Assembly (NCBI RefSeq): GCF_002863565.1
Contig: NZ_PGUW01000007.1
Span: forward strand, 124,001 to 188,000
Reading direction: 5' to 3'
DNA: 64,000 bases
Source of the DNA: Bacillus sp. V5-8f
GTDB taxonomy: Bacteria > Bacillota > Bacilli > Bacillales > DSM-1321
This document shows positions 53,128 to 61,947 of the stretch, piece after piece. Position numbers and translations under genes: made by a program. The notes under the pieces are model-generated. The model saw nothing but the letters and a program-made list of their open reading frames with translations, was not told the DNA's origin and searched no databases. Every line of letters begins with the position of its first letter. The first letter of the stretch is position 1.

Positions 53128-53316
53128 TTAGCGGTGGAAAAGGACCAGCTTACCTGCAGGTGATGTACAGCGATGCGTTTTTTCATATAAATCCTTTTCC
53201 TTAAGAAGATTTTCCCCTAATGCTTTCGCTTGGTCATCATTCTCAGCCTGGAAGGATTCGTCCAAAAGTTTTTCCCCGGATTGATCAAAAGCAGTCAGTT
53301 TATATACTCGGCTCAT
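53128..53316 (-). CDS. YhzD-like small protein
   Basis: A 62-residue protein, YKLTAFDQSGEKLLDESFQA in the first half and EKTHRCTSPAGKLVLFHR at the end. This pattern resembles B. subtilis YhzD, which lies near yhaR. AAGGGGT precedes the ATG. Function unknown. Confidence 0.7.
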   Translation of the reverse strand: MSRVYKLTAFDQSGEKLLDESFQAENDDQAKALGENLLKEKDLYEKTHRCTSPAGKLVLFHR

Positions 53317-53456
53317 GTTCCTTACCCCTTTTTTGAAATGTACCGTACTTCCTACTATTTTTGCACAATATTCATTATGTTGTAAAGATTTTATATTCTT
53401 TGTTAAAAACTATAAAACACTTGAGTTACTGGTATTATTTTACTATCATTAAATGA

Positions 53457-53891
53457 AGCCATTTAATTCCGATTATTCTTCAGGTCGCACTGGGTCAAAG
53501 AGAATCCATTGCCGTTTTTGGCGATGACTATCCTACTGAGGATGGGACATGCATTCGTGATTATATTCATGTCATGGACCTTGCGAACGCCCACTGGCTT
53601 GCTCTTCAACATTTACGGCAAAGCAAGTCCAGTGATGTTTTCAACCTAGGGAATGGAACCGGGTTCACCGTGAAAGAAGTGATTGAAACAGCCCGGGAGG
53701 TTACCGGACATCGAATCCCTGCAACAATAAGTCCAAGAAGGCCAGGAGACCCAGCTGTATTGATCGCTTCGTCCGGAAAGGCACAAACAGTATTAGGCTG
53801 GAAGCCAAAATTCAACAATTTGAAAACGATTATTGAAACAGCATGGAAATGGCATAAGGAGAATCCAGCAGGATATAGGGAAAATGAGTAA
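53457..53891 (+). pseudogene. galE: 5'-truncated galE (UDP-glucose 4-epimerase) remnant
   Basis: From 53457 the frame reads [20 protein letters not shown], then [19 protein letters not shown] and [15 protein letters not shown] through GYRENE, which is the C-terminal ~145 residues of GalE (usual length about 330). A stop codon sits immediately before the first homologous residue and no upstream exon-like part is present: the Rossmann NAD domain and catalytic Tyr are gone. An ATG at 53574 could yield a 105-residue piece, unlikely to be active. A terminator follows (53914-53948). Confidence 0.85.
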
Positions 53892-53913
53892 GAGGCCTAA
53901 GGAGAATACATAC

Positions 53914-53948
53914 AAAACAGCTGCCGGTTCATGTCTGGCAGCTGTTTT
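53914..53948 (+). terminator. Intrinsic terminator after the galE remnant
   Basis: AAAACAGCTGCC (53914-53925) / GGCAGCTGTTTT (53937-53948) perfect stem, with the T run within the second arm. Confidence 0.85.
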
Positions 53949-54062
53949 ACATTCCTTCACGGTAACCAAACTATTTTTAATTTCCTTCTCTCGCTCCCAC
54001 ACATACGTTCGGATTATGGTAAAATAAAAACACTCATGGCTAGTAGAAGGGGGAAATAACTG

Positions 54063-55277
54063 TTGGGTGAAATTGTCTTTATACATGCCGCAGATTTGCA
54101 TTTGGACAGCCCTATTGCAGGACTTAAAAATATACCTGCTTTTATTACAGACCGGCTCAGGGAAAGTTCCTTTCATGCGCTTCGAAAACTCGTTGATATG
54201 GCAATCATGCGCCAGGTAGATTTTTTGCTGCTGGCCGGTGATATTTACGACAGTGAAAATCGCAGCCTGCGCACACAGGTACGCTTTCGAAAAGAGATGG
54301 AGCGTTTAGGTGAGAAAGGGATACAGGTGTATATGATTCACGGAAACCATGACCATTTGGACGGATCTTGGGTTACAGTGAACTTACCTAAAAACATGCA
54401 CGTTTTCCAGGCGCACCCGGAAGTGAAACGATATCAGAAGGAGAACGGGGCCGCTGTTAATATTTATGGGTACAGTTATCCGAGAAGACATGTTGCCGAA
54501 CGAATTGTCTCACAATATAAAAAGCGGACTGATGCTGAATATCATATCGGGCTATTGCACGGAAACCTTGAAGGGCGTACAGAACATAGCCCTTATGCTC
54601 CATTTTCCATAAGTGAACTGGCCGAAAAGGACTTTGACTACTGGGCACTGGGCCATATACATAAAAGACAGGTAATTTCCGAGCAGCCTGTTGCGCTTTA
54701 TCCTGGCAACATCCAGGGCAGGAACACTAAGGAAACAGGAGATAAAGGCTGTTATCTGGTTACGCTGGAAAAGGGAGGGGGAAGCTATGAATTTATTGAA
54801 ACAAGCACAATAGTATGGGATTCTATTTCGATTAAGCCACAGGACGACTGCCAATTTGATGAGGTTCTGAATGATTGCCGCCGCGTTTTAAAAGAAATGC
54901 AGGAGCAAAAAAAGTCCTTTTTGCTGGAGATAATCTTTGACCTCGACAATCATTCACTCCCTACTATATTTACTGAAGAGTTCACAGAGGCTGTCCTGGA
55001 CAACCTGCAGGAAGAGGCGGAATTAGGTGACAGCTTTGTATGGCCTTACCGGATTAAAGTGGTAAATGGCTGGAATAGCGATATGGAAGCCATAATGGAA
55101 AACTCCTTTTTAAATGAATTACTTACCCTTGAATTAGATTCAGAGGGTATCGATACGGCCTTGGAACCATTGTATAAACATCGGGAAGCGCGCAAGTTTC
55201 TTGATCCGCTAAATGACGAGGAAAACAGAGAGCTTGTAAGTGAATCACAAAGGCTGATTCTTCAAATTTTTAAATAA
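54063..55277 (+). CDS. yhaO: SbcD-like DNA repair exonuclease subunit YhaO
   Basis: A 404-residue calcineurin-fold nuclease. The two-metal motifs are HAADLHLDSP (residues 8-17), LLAGDIYDSE, MIHGNHDH, LLHGNLEG and ALGHIHKRQ, all intact. The start is TTG 54063 behind GGGGGAAATAAC. It pairs with the Rad50-like YhaN 27 bases downstream, and together they resemble an SbcCD-type repair complex. B. subtilis has yhaO-yhaN in the same order. Confidence 0.92.
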   Translation: MGEIVFIHAADLHLDSPIAGLKNIPAFITDRLRESSFHALRKLVDMAIMRQVDFLLLAGDIYDSENRSLRTQVRFRKEMERLGEKGIQVYMIHGNHDHLDGSWVTVNLPKNMHVFQAHPEVKRYQKENGAAVNIYGYSYPRRHVAERIVSQYKKRTDAEYHIGLLHGNLEGRTEHSPYAPFSISELAEKDFDYWALGHIHKRQVISEQPVALYPGNIQGRNTKETGDKGCYLVTLEKGGGSYEFIETSTIVWDSISIKPQDDCQFDEVLNDCRRVLKEMQEQKKSFLLEIIFDLDNHSLPTIFTEEFTEAVLDNLQEEAELGDSFVWPYRIKVVNGWNSDMEAIMENSFLNELLTLELDSEGIDTALEPLYKHREARKFLDPLNDEENRELVSESQRLILQIFK

Positions 55278-55304
55278 ACTTAGGATGGGAAAGGAGGGAT
55301 AGCA

Positions 55305-58301
55305 ATGATCATCAAAGAACTTCATATCTATGGGTATGGCAAATTTGAAAATAAAAAATTCACAGATCTTGGGCAGCTCCAAATATTTTTCGGAGAAAAC
55401 GAATCAGGCAAGAGTACAGTCATGTCCTTTATTCATAGTATATTGTTCGGCTTCCCGACAAAAGTACAAAATGAGAAACGATATGAACCAAAGCTGAATG
55501 CCAAGTATGGCGGTAAAATTATCATAGTTTCGGATCGATACGGAAAAGTCAGTATTGAACGGGTAAAAGGAAAAGCCGCAGGTGATGTGACAATTGTCTT
55601 TGAAAACGGGTCAATTGGCGATGAAGGAGATTTGCGGGATTTGCTGCAGGGCATAGATAAGCAATATTTCCAATCTGTATTTTCTTTCGATTTGCAGGGG
55701 CTTTATGGGGTCCAGAACATAAATGAAGCCACGCTGGCTAAATATCTATTATCAGCAGGTATGGTCGGCAGTGACATGCTTGTGGAAGCAGAATCCAAGC
55801 TTCAAAAGGAGTTGGATGCCAGATTTAAGCCATCAGGGCAAAAGCCTGAATTAAATATAAGGATAAAGCAGTTGAAGGAGCTGCAAGCAAGGCTGAAAAA
55901 ATCTGAGCAAGATGAACGTGAATATAACGAGCTGCAAACGAATCGAACGAAAACGGAAGAAGAGCTTTCCGGATTACAAGCTTCCATCTCAGCCAATGAA
56001 GAAAAACTATTTAAATATCAGGAATTTTTAAGAATTCGGCCGATTATGGAGCAAAAACAAATTCTCCAAGAACGGCTTGAAGAAATAGGCAGCATATCCT
56101 TCCCAGCCGAGGGTATCAAACGACTTGAACAGCTGGCTGCGATGAAGATCCCGAATCATGCACAGCTTTCAGCTACCCGTAAGAAAAAACAAAAAATTGA
56201 TGAAAAAATCGGGGAACTACATATCTCACCATACATTAAGGCCAACAAAGAAAGAATAAACTCCTTGCTTGACCGTGCGCCTTTTCTAGAACAGTTGGAA
56301 TCTGAAAGAAGCAGGCTTGGGCAATCATACCAGACAAAAGTGAAAGAAAAAAATAAGTATAAATCCGATTTATTCCTTGATTTGCCTGAGGAAGAAATAC
56401 TAGGTTTGGATACGAGCGTTTTCATGGCAGAAAAAATTAAGCAGCTCGAGCAGGAAAAGCATCGGTTAAAAAGCGAGCGCATTCGGCTTGATGAAAAATA
56501 TAAACACGAAAAAAGCAACCTTGAGGTTGTAGAGGCGAAGATCGCGGAACTAAAAGAAAAACAGCTGCCGCATGAGGAACGGAAACGGCTTGAAGAGGCT
56601 TACCATTCAAACAGCAATGAAGGCATTGCCAGGGTTAAGGCAGAATTATTGGAAGATCATATTCGAGAACTGAAACAAGGATATTCCAGGCTTTCCGCAA
56701 AAGTGCAGCAGAATAAAAAGAGAAATGGAATCCTGGCATTCATTCTTACAGTGATTTGCATAGTCGTTTCAGTATACGCATGGACGAAAGGACAATCCTT
56801 TATATCGGTGGCAACTTTGTTGTTTGCGGGAGCAGTATGGCTTTTACAGTTCTTTTTTAAAGGAAATGAAATGGTTGAAGACCTAAAGAAACAAGTGGCT
56901 GAAGCCGAAAATAAAAAGAAAGAGCTGAAAAGGCAAGCAGATCCCGGACAGGAAACGAAAGCAGCCTCGATTCGAAAACTCCTGCAAAAAGAGGAAGACA
57001 TCCAGCGGCAGATTATGGCTGAAGAAGTAAAGCGAATAGAGAGATCCCATGCTTTTGAAATAGTAATCGAGGAGTCGGAGAAGTGGGAGACAAGCTGGAA
57101 TCATATCATAGAAGAAATCAAGTCGGTCCAACAAAAGTGGGGCATTTCGGTTGCGTGGGCGGAATACAGCTCTGAAGTTATCCTGGATCAGTTGGTTCTT
57201 TTAAAACAAGCCATTCAGGAATCTGATGAAACAAAAAGAGAAATAGATAAACTCGAAAAAGAGATATCAAATCAAAAACAAGAGCTGCTTTCGATTTGTA
57301 AAGAAATGGGTGCAACTGCAACGACCTGGCATGAAGCCTTGGCTGCAGTCAAACAAGCCCTAGCATTGGACTCGAGGCATCGGTTGCATCTTGCTCAATT
57401 TCATGAAGAGAAAAAGCAAATTGAGGATGATATCGAGCGGCTTCAGGTTGTGCTAGCAAGCTTGGATGCAGAAGTCGAGCAGCTTTTTGAAGATGCCTGT
57501 GTTGAAGATGAAGAGGAATTCAGAAGGAAGGCACTGCTTTTCGAGGAACAGGAGAAGCTGAAGGACAACCATCGTATGATTTCGTTGCAACTTTCCAATT
57601 CTTCCTCTCACCAGAAAGAGCTTGCCACCCTAATCGATGCAAATATAAGTAAATACAGCATTGAAGCCCTGGAAACGGAAAGAAGGGAGCTGCTGAGAAG
57701 CCAGTCGGAATGTGCGGAGAGATTATTAGATTTGAAGCACAAAATAAACCGCCTGGAAGAAGGGGGAACATACATCAGCATTCTTCATCAATTTCATGAA
57801 GCTAGAGCCGCTTTTAATGAGGAAGCAAAAGAGTGGGGCAAGTATTCCTTGGCAAAAAGATTGCTTAGAGAAACCATTGCAGCTTTTAAACGTGAACGGC
57901 TTCCTAAAGTGGTTGCGAAAGCGCAGAGTTATTTATCATTGTTAACGGATGGGGAATATAACCGAATCATAGTTGGTGAAGAAGTCGACGGGCTTTATTT
58001 GGAAAGAAGGGACGGACTACGGTTTGACACAGGGGAGGTCAGCCGCGGCACCGCAGAGCAGGTATATGTATCACTGCGATTGGCCCTTGCAGGAAGCATT
58101 CTGGACGAGGACGATTTTCCCCTTATCATTGATGACTCCTTCGTAAACTTTGACCAAAATCGGGCAGTGAACATGATTCGGTTACTGAACAACATGTCAA
58201 AGGACAGGCAGATTATCTTTTTTACCTGCCATGAGCATTTGCTTCGCTTTTTTGCAGATTCATCAATAACGGCTTTAGAAAAGCAAAAAATCCAGGGCTA
58301 A
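55305..58301 (+). CDS. yhaN: Rad50/SbcC-like ATPase YhaN with membrane segments in the coiled coil
   Basis: A 998-residue SMC-like ATPase. Walker A GENESGKST (30-38) is at the N-terminus; Walker B FPLIIDDSFVNFD (from ~938) and an H-loop HEHLL are at the C-terminus, joined by long Glu/Lys-rich coiled coils. Where Rad50 has a zinc hook CxxC, residues ~474-520 instead hold two hydrophobic helices (GILAFILTVICIVVSVYAW and VATLLFAGAVWLLQFFF). The protein therefore probably tethers at the membrane. It is translated with YhaO. Confidence 0.92.
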   Translation: MIIKELHIYGYGKFENKKFTDLGQLQIFFGENESGKSTVMSFIHSILFGFPTKVQNEKRYEPKLNAKYGGKIIIVSDRYGKVSIERVKGKAAGDVTIVFENGSIGDEGDLRDLLQGIDKQYFQSVFSFDLQGLYGVQNINEATLAKYLLSAGMVGSDMLVEAESKLQKELDARFKPSGQKPELNIRIKQLKELQARLKKSEQDEREYNELQTNRTKTEEELSGLQASISANEEKLFKYQEFLRIRPIMEQKQILQERLEEIGSISFPAEGIKRLEQLAAMKIPNHAQLSATRKKKQKIDEKIGELHISPYIKANKERINSLLDRAPFLEQLESERSRLGQSYQTKVKEKNKYKSDLFLDLPEEEILGLDTSVFMAEKIKQLEQEKHRLKSERIRLDEKYKHEKSNLEVVEAKIAELKEKQLPHEERKRLEEAYHSNSNEGIARVKAELLEDHIRELKQGYSRLSAKVQQNKKRNGILAFILTVICIVVSVYAWTKGQSFISVATLLFAGAVWLLQFFFKGNEMVEDLKKQVAEAENKKKELKRQADPGQETKAASIRKLLQKEEDIQRQIMAEEVKRIERSHAFEIVIEESEKWETSWNHIIEEIKSVQQKWGISVAWAEYSSEVILDQLVLLKQAIQESDETKREIDKLEKEISNQKQELLSICKEMGATATTWHEALAAVKQALALDSRHRLHLAQFHEEKKQIEDDIERLQVVLASLDAEVEQLFEDACVEDEEEFRRKALLFEEQEKLKDNHRMISLQLSNSSSHQKELATLIDANISKYSIEALETERRELLRSQSECAERLLDLKHKINRLEEGGTYISILHQFHEARAAFNEEAKEWGKYSLAKRLLRETIAAFKRERLPKVVAKAQSYLSLLTDGEYNRIIVGEEVDGLYLERRDGLRFDTGEVSRGTAEQVYVSLRLALAGSILDEDDFPLIIDDSFVNFDQNRAVNMIRLLNNMSKDRQIIFFTCHEHLLRFFADSSITALEKQKIQG

Positions 58302-58449
58302 ACGAAAAGCTCTGGGTTTTCCTTTACATATATAGGTCTTTTAGGTTATATACATCCTATTATTTTACTAATATAATGTCCTTTCGTGCATGTAAAAGGT
58401 TAAAAGAACATATAGTAAAAGTAAATTCTAAAAAAAGAGAGTGTTTCTC

Positions 58450-58863
58450 ATGGATTTATATTCTTTTCTTTCCCAATTTGATCCCTCTTTAAACCTTGTT
58501 ATTGAAAAAGAATTTCCTGGTACAAGATGTGTTGGCGGAAAGTATTCGGCTGATAAACATCTCATTACCTTATATACAAAAGACATAGAAATACAGTGCG
58601 AAAGAATGCTAGGGTCACTGGAGCACCTTGATGAGTATACCTGGATCGTCCTCGCCCATGAAGCTGGCCACGCACTTGATCTTGAGCTTCCATTGTTAAG
58701 CGGGGAATGGTCGATCACAAGTGATATGGATACATTATATAAAATTGAAGTGAATGCCTGGGATATTGCTGAAAGGCTAATTCCTTTCATCGACCGGGGG
58801 CTCTTTGAGAAGGTTCGGACAGAATCCCTTGCCCATTGTGTGAACAGGCCGCTCGTGAGTTGA
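58450..58863 (+). CDS. Small HEAGH-motif putative zinc metalloprotein
   Basis: A 137-residue protein with WIVLAHEAGHALDLELPLL: the HExxH zinc motif is at about residues 71-75, and a downstream Glu in YKIEVNAWDIAERL may be the third ligand. There is no signal peptide or other domain. ATG 58450 is preferred over GTG 58441 because a GAGAG site precedes it. No family recognised beyond the motif. In B. subtilis yhaM (an exoribonuclease) follows yhaN; here this gene takes the position. Confidence 0.65.
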   Translation: MDLYSFLSQFDPSLNLVIEKEFPGTRCVGGKYSADKHLITLYTKDIEIQCERMLGSLEHLDEYTWIVLAHEAGHALDLELPLLSGEWSITSDMDTLYKIEVNAWDIAERLIPFIDRGLFEKVRTESLAHCVNRPLVS

Positions 58864-58880
58864 TATTTTTTAAAACAGGA

Positions 58881-58907
58881 ACAGTCCGATAGCGGGCTGT
58901 TTTTTTA
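58881..58907 (+). terminator. Intrinsic terminator of the HEAGH gene
   Basis: ACAGTCCG (58881-58888) / CGGGCTGT (58893-58900) stem with one G-U pair and seven T residues. Confidence 0.88.
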
Positions 58908-59034
58908 GGTGGTAACCAAAGTGACTTGGCAGCGTTTATATGATTTTAATTTAGTAAATAGCAGCTTTATTGTTAATATCGCATATGGGTTTGGATATGT
59001 GGAGTGTACAAACCTAAGTATGGTTCTTCTTACA

Positions 59035-59064
59035 GTAAAAAAACGCCATTCTGAGAATGACGTT
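59035..59064 (-). terminator. Intrinsic terminator of the 63-residue minus-strand gene
   Basis: On the minus strand AACGTCATT pairs with AATGGCGTT (one G-U) and is followed by seven T residues. Confidence 0.8.
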
Positions 59065-59080
59065 CCAAGCTATGGCCTGA

Positions 59081-59272
59081 CTATTTTTTTATCAACCATT
59101 TCAAAAAAGGATGCCTTTTCTTATCGGTTATTTTTATCTCATTCATAATGATTTTATCTTCATGTTCTGCTATCCATTTTTTTAATGCGTTTTTATCTTC
59201 ACAATGGGTTAGGTAGATTTGTCCACTTTTGCCAACAGCATTAATTACATATCTACAAGAGGAATTCCCCAT
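59081..59272 (-). CDS. Unrecognised 63-residue protein
   Basis: A small basic protein starting MGNSSCRYVINAVGKSGQIY and ending FLKWLIKK. The TKKEH-like acidic and basic residues alternate and no membrane helix is seen. The gene has its own downstream terminator (59035-59064), which supports it being real. No family recognised. Confidence 0.55.
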   Translation of the reverse strand: MGNSSCRYVINAVGKSGQIYLTHCEDKNALKKWIAEHEDKIIMNEIKITDKKRHPFLKWLIKK

Positions 59273-59464
59273 AATTGTCCACCTTTACAAAAAAGTTCGT
59301 TTTAAAATGGATCATATGCTGACCTATTAAAATATAATATATGAAAAAAATATATATTCCTATCTTTTCTTTTCTACATGAAATGACAAAGTCAGACAAA
59401 CCCTGAATAATGTTATTCCAGTCTGTTCTACCTGATATAGTTTCTTGGAATTTCATAACATGAT

Positions 59465-59839
59465 TTATTTAATAGTTTCTAAGCTTTTCTCTAAATCTTT
59501 ATCAACAATGAAGACCTCGATTCTTTCACCAGTTTTCGTGCTAATATCACTGTGGGATGAAAGGACTTTACAGCCAGTATATTGTTCCACAATGTCTTCA
59601 TATTGTTTGCTGTACATTTCGCGAAGTACTTCACGCATTTGTTTGACAAGCTGTCTCCCGGTTTCACAATTAGCAAGATGCTTTTCTTCTACAGTGAGGA
59701 CTCCCTTGAAGCGCGTGATAAGCATGTCACTAATAATATAAGTTTTTGCCTCCTGTGGTCCCCGGCCTATCAGTTCGCGCTGGAGCTTAATAAAAGCTGC
59801 ACTAATTTCAGCCTCAAGTTTCTTTTTTGAATTTAACAT
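59465..59839 (-). CDS. DUF2294-family protein
   Basis: A 124-residue protein with KTYIISDMLITRFKGVLTVEEK and VLSSHSDISTKTGERIEVFI, the two blocks of DUF2294 proteins of Bacillus. ATG 59839 follows GGAGG at five bases; the longer frame to 59905 lacks a site. DUF2294 genes are often near Na+/H+ or anion transport genes; here the c-di-AMP-controlled ion transport operon is divergent. Function unknown. Confidence 0.8.
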   Translation of the reverse strand: MLNSKKKLEAEISAAFIKLQRELIGRGPQEAKTYIISDMLITRFKGVLTVEEKHLANCETGRQLVKQMREVLREMYSKQYEDIVEQYTGCKVLSSHSDISTKTGERIEVFIVDKDLEKSLETIK

Positions 59840-60075
59840 ATTGCCTCCACCCGCGTTACTGTGATTTATCGAACTTATCATAATTCCGGATTTAATACTT
59901 GTCAACGATAAAATGAACTCAATAAAAAATGAGAAGGATCATGCAATATTGAGCATTTGTATAAAAATATGGCTGGAATGAGCGATTATGAATGATTTTA
60001 GGTAAAAAACAAGGATTTTTACTGTTTTACAATAATTGAAAGAGAGGCGTAAAATATCTTCATAAAATCAATTTG

Positions 60076-60212
60076 ATATCGGCCAAATCTCAGGGAACTG
60101 AGAACGGAGGACCCATTCTATTGGGGTTAATTCTGTATTTTGCAGAAGGGATGAGAACTCTTTCGCCATCCTACCCGCCAGCTAACTTCGTCGGCTAAAG
60201 CGAAGGAGGTCA
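60076..60212 (+). promoter_or_regulatory. ydaO-type c-di-AMP riboswitch
   Basis: The leader contains the ydaO/yuaA core: AATCTCAGGGAACTGAGAAC, GGAGGACCCATTCTATTGGGG, GAACTCTTTCGCCATCC, TACCCGCCAGCTAACTTCGT and GCGAAGGAGG. Such aptamers bind c-di-AMP and usually switch genes off. It precedes an ion-transporter/Ktr operon, the most common target class. The aptamer's 3' end GAAGGAGGT also takes part in the downstream hairpins. Confidence 0.92.
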
Positions 60213-60241
60213 TAAGACCGCCTTAATCAGGGGGTTTTTTT
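60203..60241 (+). terminator. Riboswitch expression platform and terminator
   Basis: Two mutually exclusive hairpins are possible: AAGGAGGTC with GACCGCCTT (60203-60211, 60216-60224), and ACCGCCT with AGGGGGT (60217-60223, 60229-60235) next to seven T residues. The second, weaker one is the terminator; formation of the first by the aptamer-free RNA would prevent it. Confidence 0.7.
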
Positions 60242-60634
60242 GTTGCTTTTTGCAGCAAGATAACAACCTGTGCCATATGTAGGTCTTTTTATTATGCCTA
60301 CAAATGAAAAGGTTTCTTGGGAGACAGAAAGCAAAGCGAGCTTTATATCTTGCTGGGCGTTAAGTAGACCAATGAGTACTTTTTCTCCATTCTATGTTTC
60401 ATGCAGACTTTTAAAGTTCTATCGTTTGATATCCATAGATATCTGCGAACTTTAATAAGTACTGTATTGCTGCATGCCGGGGAAAAGTAAGCATTGGTCT
60501 TTTTGGTGTCCAAATCTGCTTTTCTCCCGAATTTATTTTGGACTTTTGACTCTTTTAAGATTTAGTGGGGGAATGGAATAAACGCAGGGGTCGGAATCCT
60601 AATTGAAGTTATTTATGTGTCAGGGAGGCTAGTC
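60242..60634 (+). other. Untranslated leader of about 390 bases between riboswitch and first gene
   Basis: After the terminator there is a long leader with no convincing gene. A 61-codon frame (60270-60455) lacks a ribosome site. A second promoter in this stretch is possible but I see no strong -35/-10 pair. Confidence 0.4.
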
Positions 60635-61912
60635 ATGTCGGAGGCTTTAATTGCTCTTAGTATTTTTATCGTTGTATATGCAATAATCATTTCAGAAAAA
60701 ATACATCGAACGATCATAGCATTGGTCGGCGGAGTACTACTAATTGGTTTTGGAGTACTAAATCAAGAAGAGGCCCTTCGTTTTATTGATTTCAATACGT
60801 TGGGTTTACTAATCGGAATGATGATCATTGTAAATATTACCTCGCTAACAGGCGTATTCGGGTACATCGCCATTTGGTCTGTAAAAAAAGTAAAAGGATA
60901 CCCCATCCGGATTCTGGTCGTTTTGAGTTTGGTGACCGCACTCGCATCCGCACTTTTAGATAATGTTACTACCGTTTTATTAGTTGTTCCAGTAACTCTT
61001 AGCATCACTGCACAATTGAAGGTTGACCCAATTCCCTTTTTAATTTCTGAGATATTTGCAGCTAACATTGGCGGAACAGCTACGATGATTGGAGATCCAC
61101 CGAATATCATGATCGGCAGCGCCGTAGAGGAATTAACATTTCTTTCTTTTATTGATAATCTGGCCTTTGTCTCTTTCATTATTTTATTCGTTACTGTGTT
61201 CCTGTTTGTGGTGCTCTACCGTAAAAGGCTGACAACCACACAAGAGTTGAGGGAACGCTTACTAAAGAAAGATGAAAAAGCAGAAATAAAAGATAGAAAA
61301 TTGTTAATTAAATGCTTGTTGGTTATAGCTTTAACGATTAGTGGATTTTTCGTCCACCAGTTCATTGATATCGAAACGGCCACTATTTCTTTAGCTGGGG
61401 CGTTTCTATTGCTGTTAATCACGGGGGACAAATATTTAGAACGAGCATTGGAAAAAGTAGAATGGACGACCATATTCTTCTTTATCGGATTATTTGTCAT
61501 AGTCGGAGGATTGGTTGAAACCGGTCTTATTAAGGCTTTAGCAGAGAAAGCATTATCTCTGACTGGAGGAGAATTAAAGCCCACTACATTTCTCATCTTA
61601 TGGATGAGTGCTTTACTTTCGGCTTTTGTGGATAATATCCCTTTTGTGGCCACTATGATTCCCATGATTAAAGAGATGGGCAGAATGGGCATTACAGATT
61701 TGCAGCCATTGTGGTGGAGCCTTTCCTTAGGGGCGTGTTTAGGGGGGAACGGGACACTTATAGGAGCCAGTGCCAATTTGGTAGTAGCGGGATTGGCTTC
61801 AAAAGAAGACCACCCTATTTCCTTTATGAAATATTTAAAAATTGGTTTTCCTTTAATGCTTGTTTCTGTAGTGATATCTACGGTTTATGTTTACATAAGA
61901 TACCTTTGGTGA
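60635..61912 (+). CDS. ArsB/NhaD-family ion transporter
   Basis: A 425-residue transporter of the ArsB/NhaD (ion transporter) superfamily with about 11-12 helices in two inverted halves. The re-entrant signatures are DNVTTVLLVVPVTLS with NIGGTATMIGDPPNIMIGS in the first half, and VDNIPFVATMIPM with LGGNGTLIGASANLVVAG in the second. ATG 60635 has GGGAGG at six bases. Substrate is not determined: Na+/H+ antiport or an anion. Co-transcription with Ktr genes behind a c-di-AMP riboswitch suggests ion or osmotic homeostasis. Confidence 0.88.
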   Translation: MSEALIALSIFIVVYAIIISEKIHRTIIALVGGVLLIGFGVLNQEEALRFIDFNTLGLLIGMMIIVNITSLTGVFGYIAIWSVKKVKGYPIRILVVLSLVTALASALLDNVTTVLLVVPVTLSITAQLKVDPIPFLISEIFAANIGGTATMIGDPPNIMIGSAVEELTFLSFIDNLAFVSFIILFVTVFLFVVLYRKRLTTTQELRERLLKKDEKAEIKDRKLLIKCLLVIALTISGFFVHQFIDIETATISLAGAFLLLLITGDKYLERALEKVEWTTIFFFIGLFVIVGGLVETGLIKALAEKALSLTGGELKPTTFLILWMSALLSAFVDNIPFVATMIPMIKEMGRMGITDLQPLWWSLSLGACLGGNGTLIGASANLVVAGLASKEDHPISFMKYLKIGFPLMLVSVVISTVYVYIRYLW

Positions 61913-61947
61913 GCGTAACAATATACTTTGTCAGTTAGGAGAAAACT

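Noticed and set aside
58909-59148. 79-codon plus-strand frame after the HEAGH gene
   Set aside because: It reads antisense through the terminator and end of the 63-residue gene and has no ribosome site of its own.
59253-59456. 67-codon minus-strand frame upstream of the 63-residue gene
   Set aside because: It overlaps that gene and has neither a ribosome site nor recognisable composition.
60270-60455. 61-codon frame in the leader after the c-di-AMP riboswitch
   Set aside because: No ribosome site and no similarity that I recognise; more likely untranslated leader.
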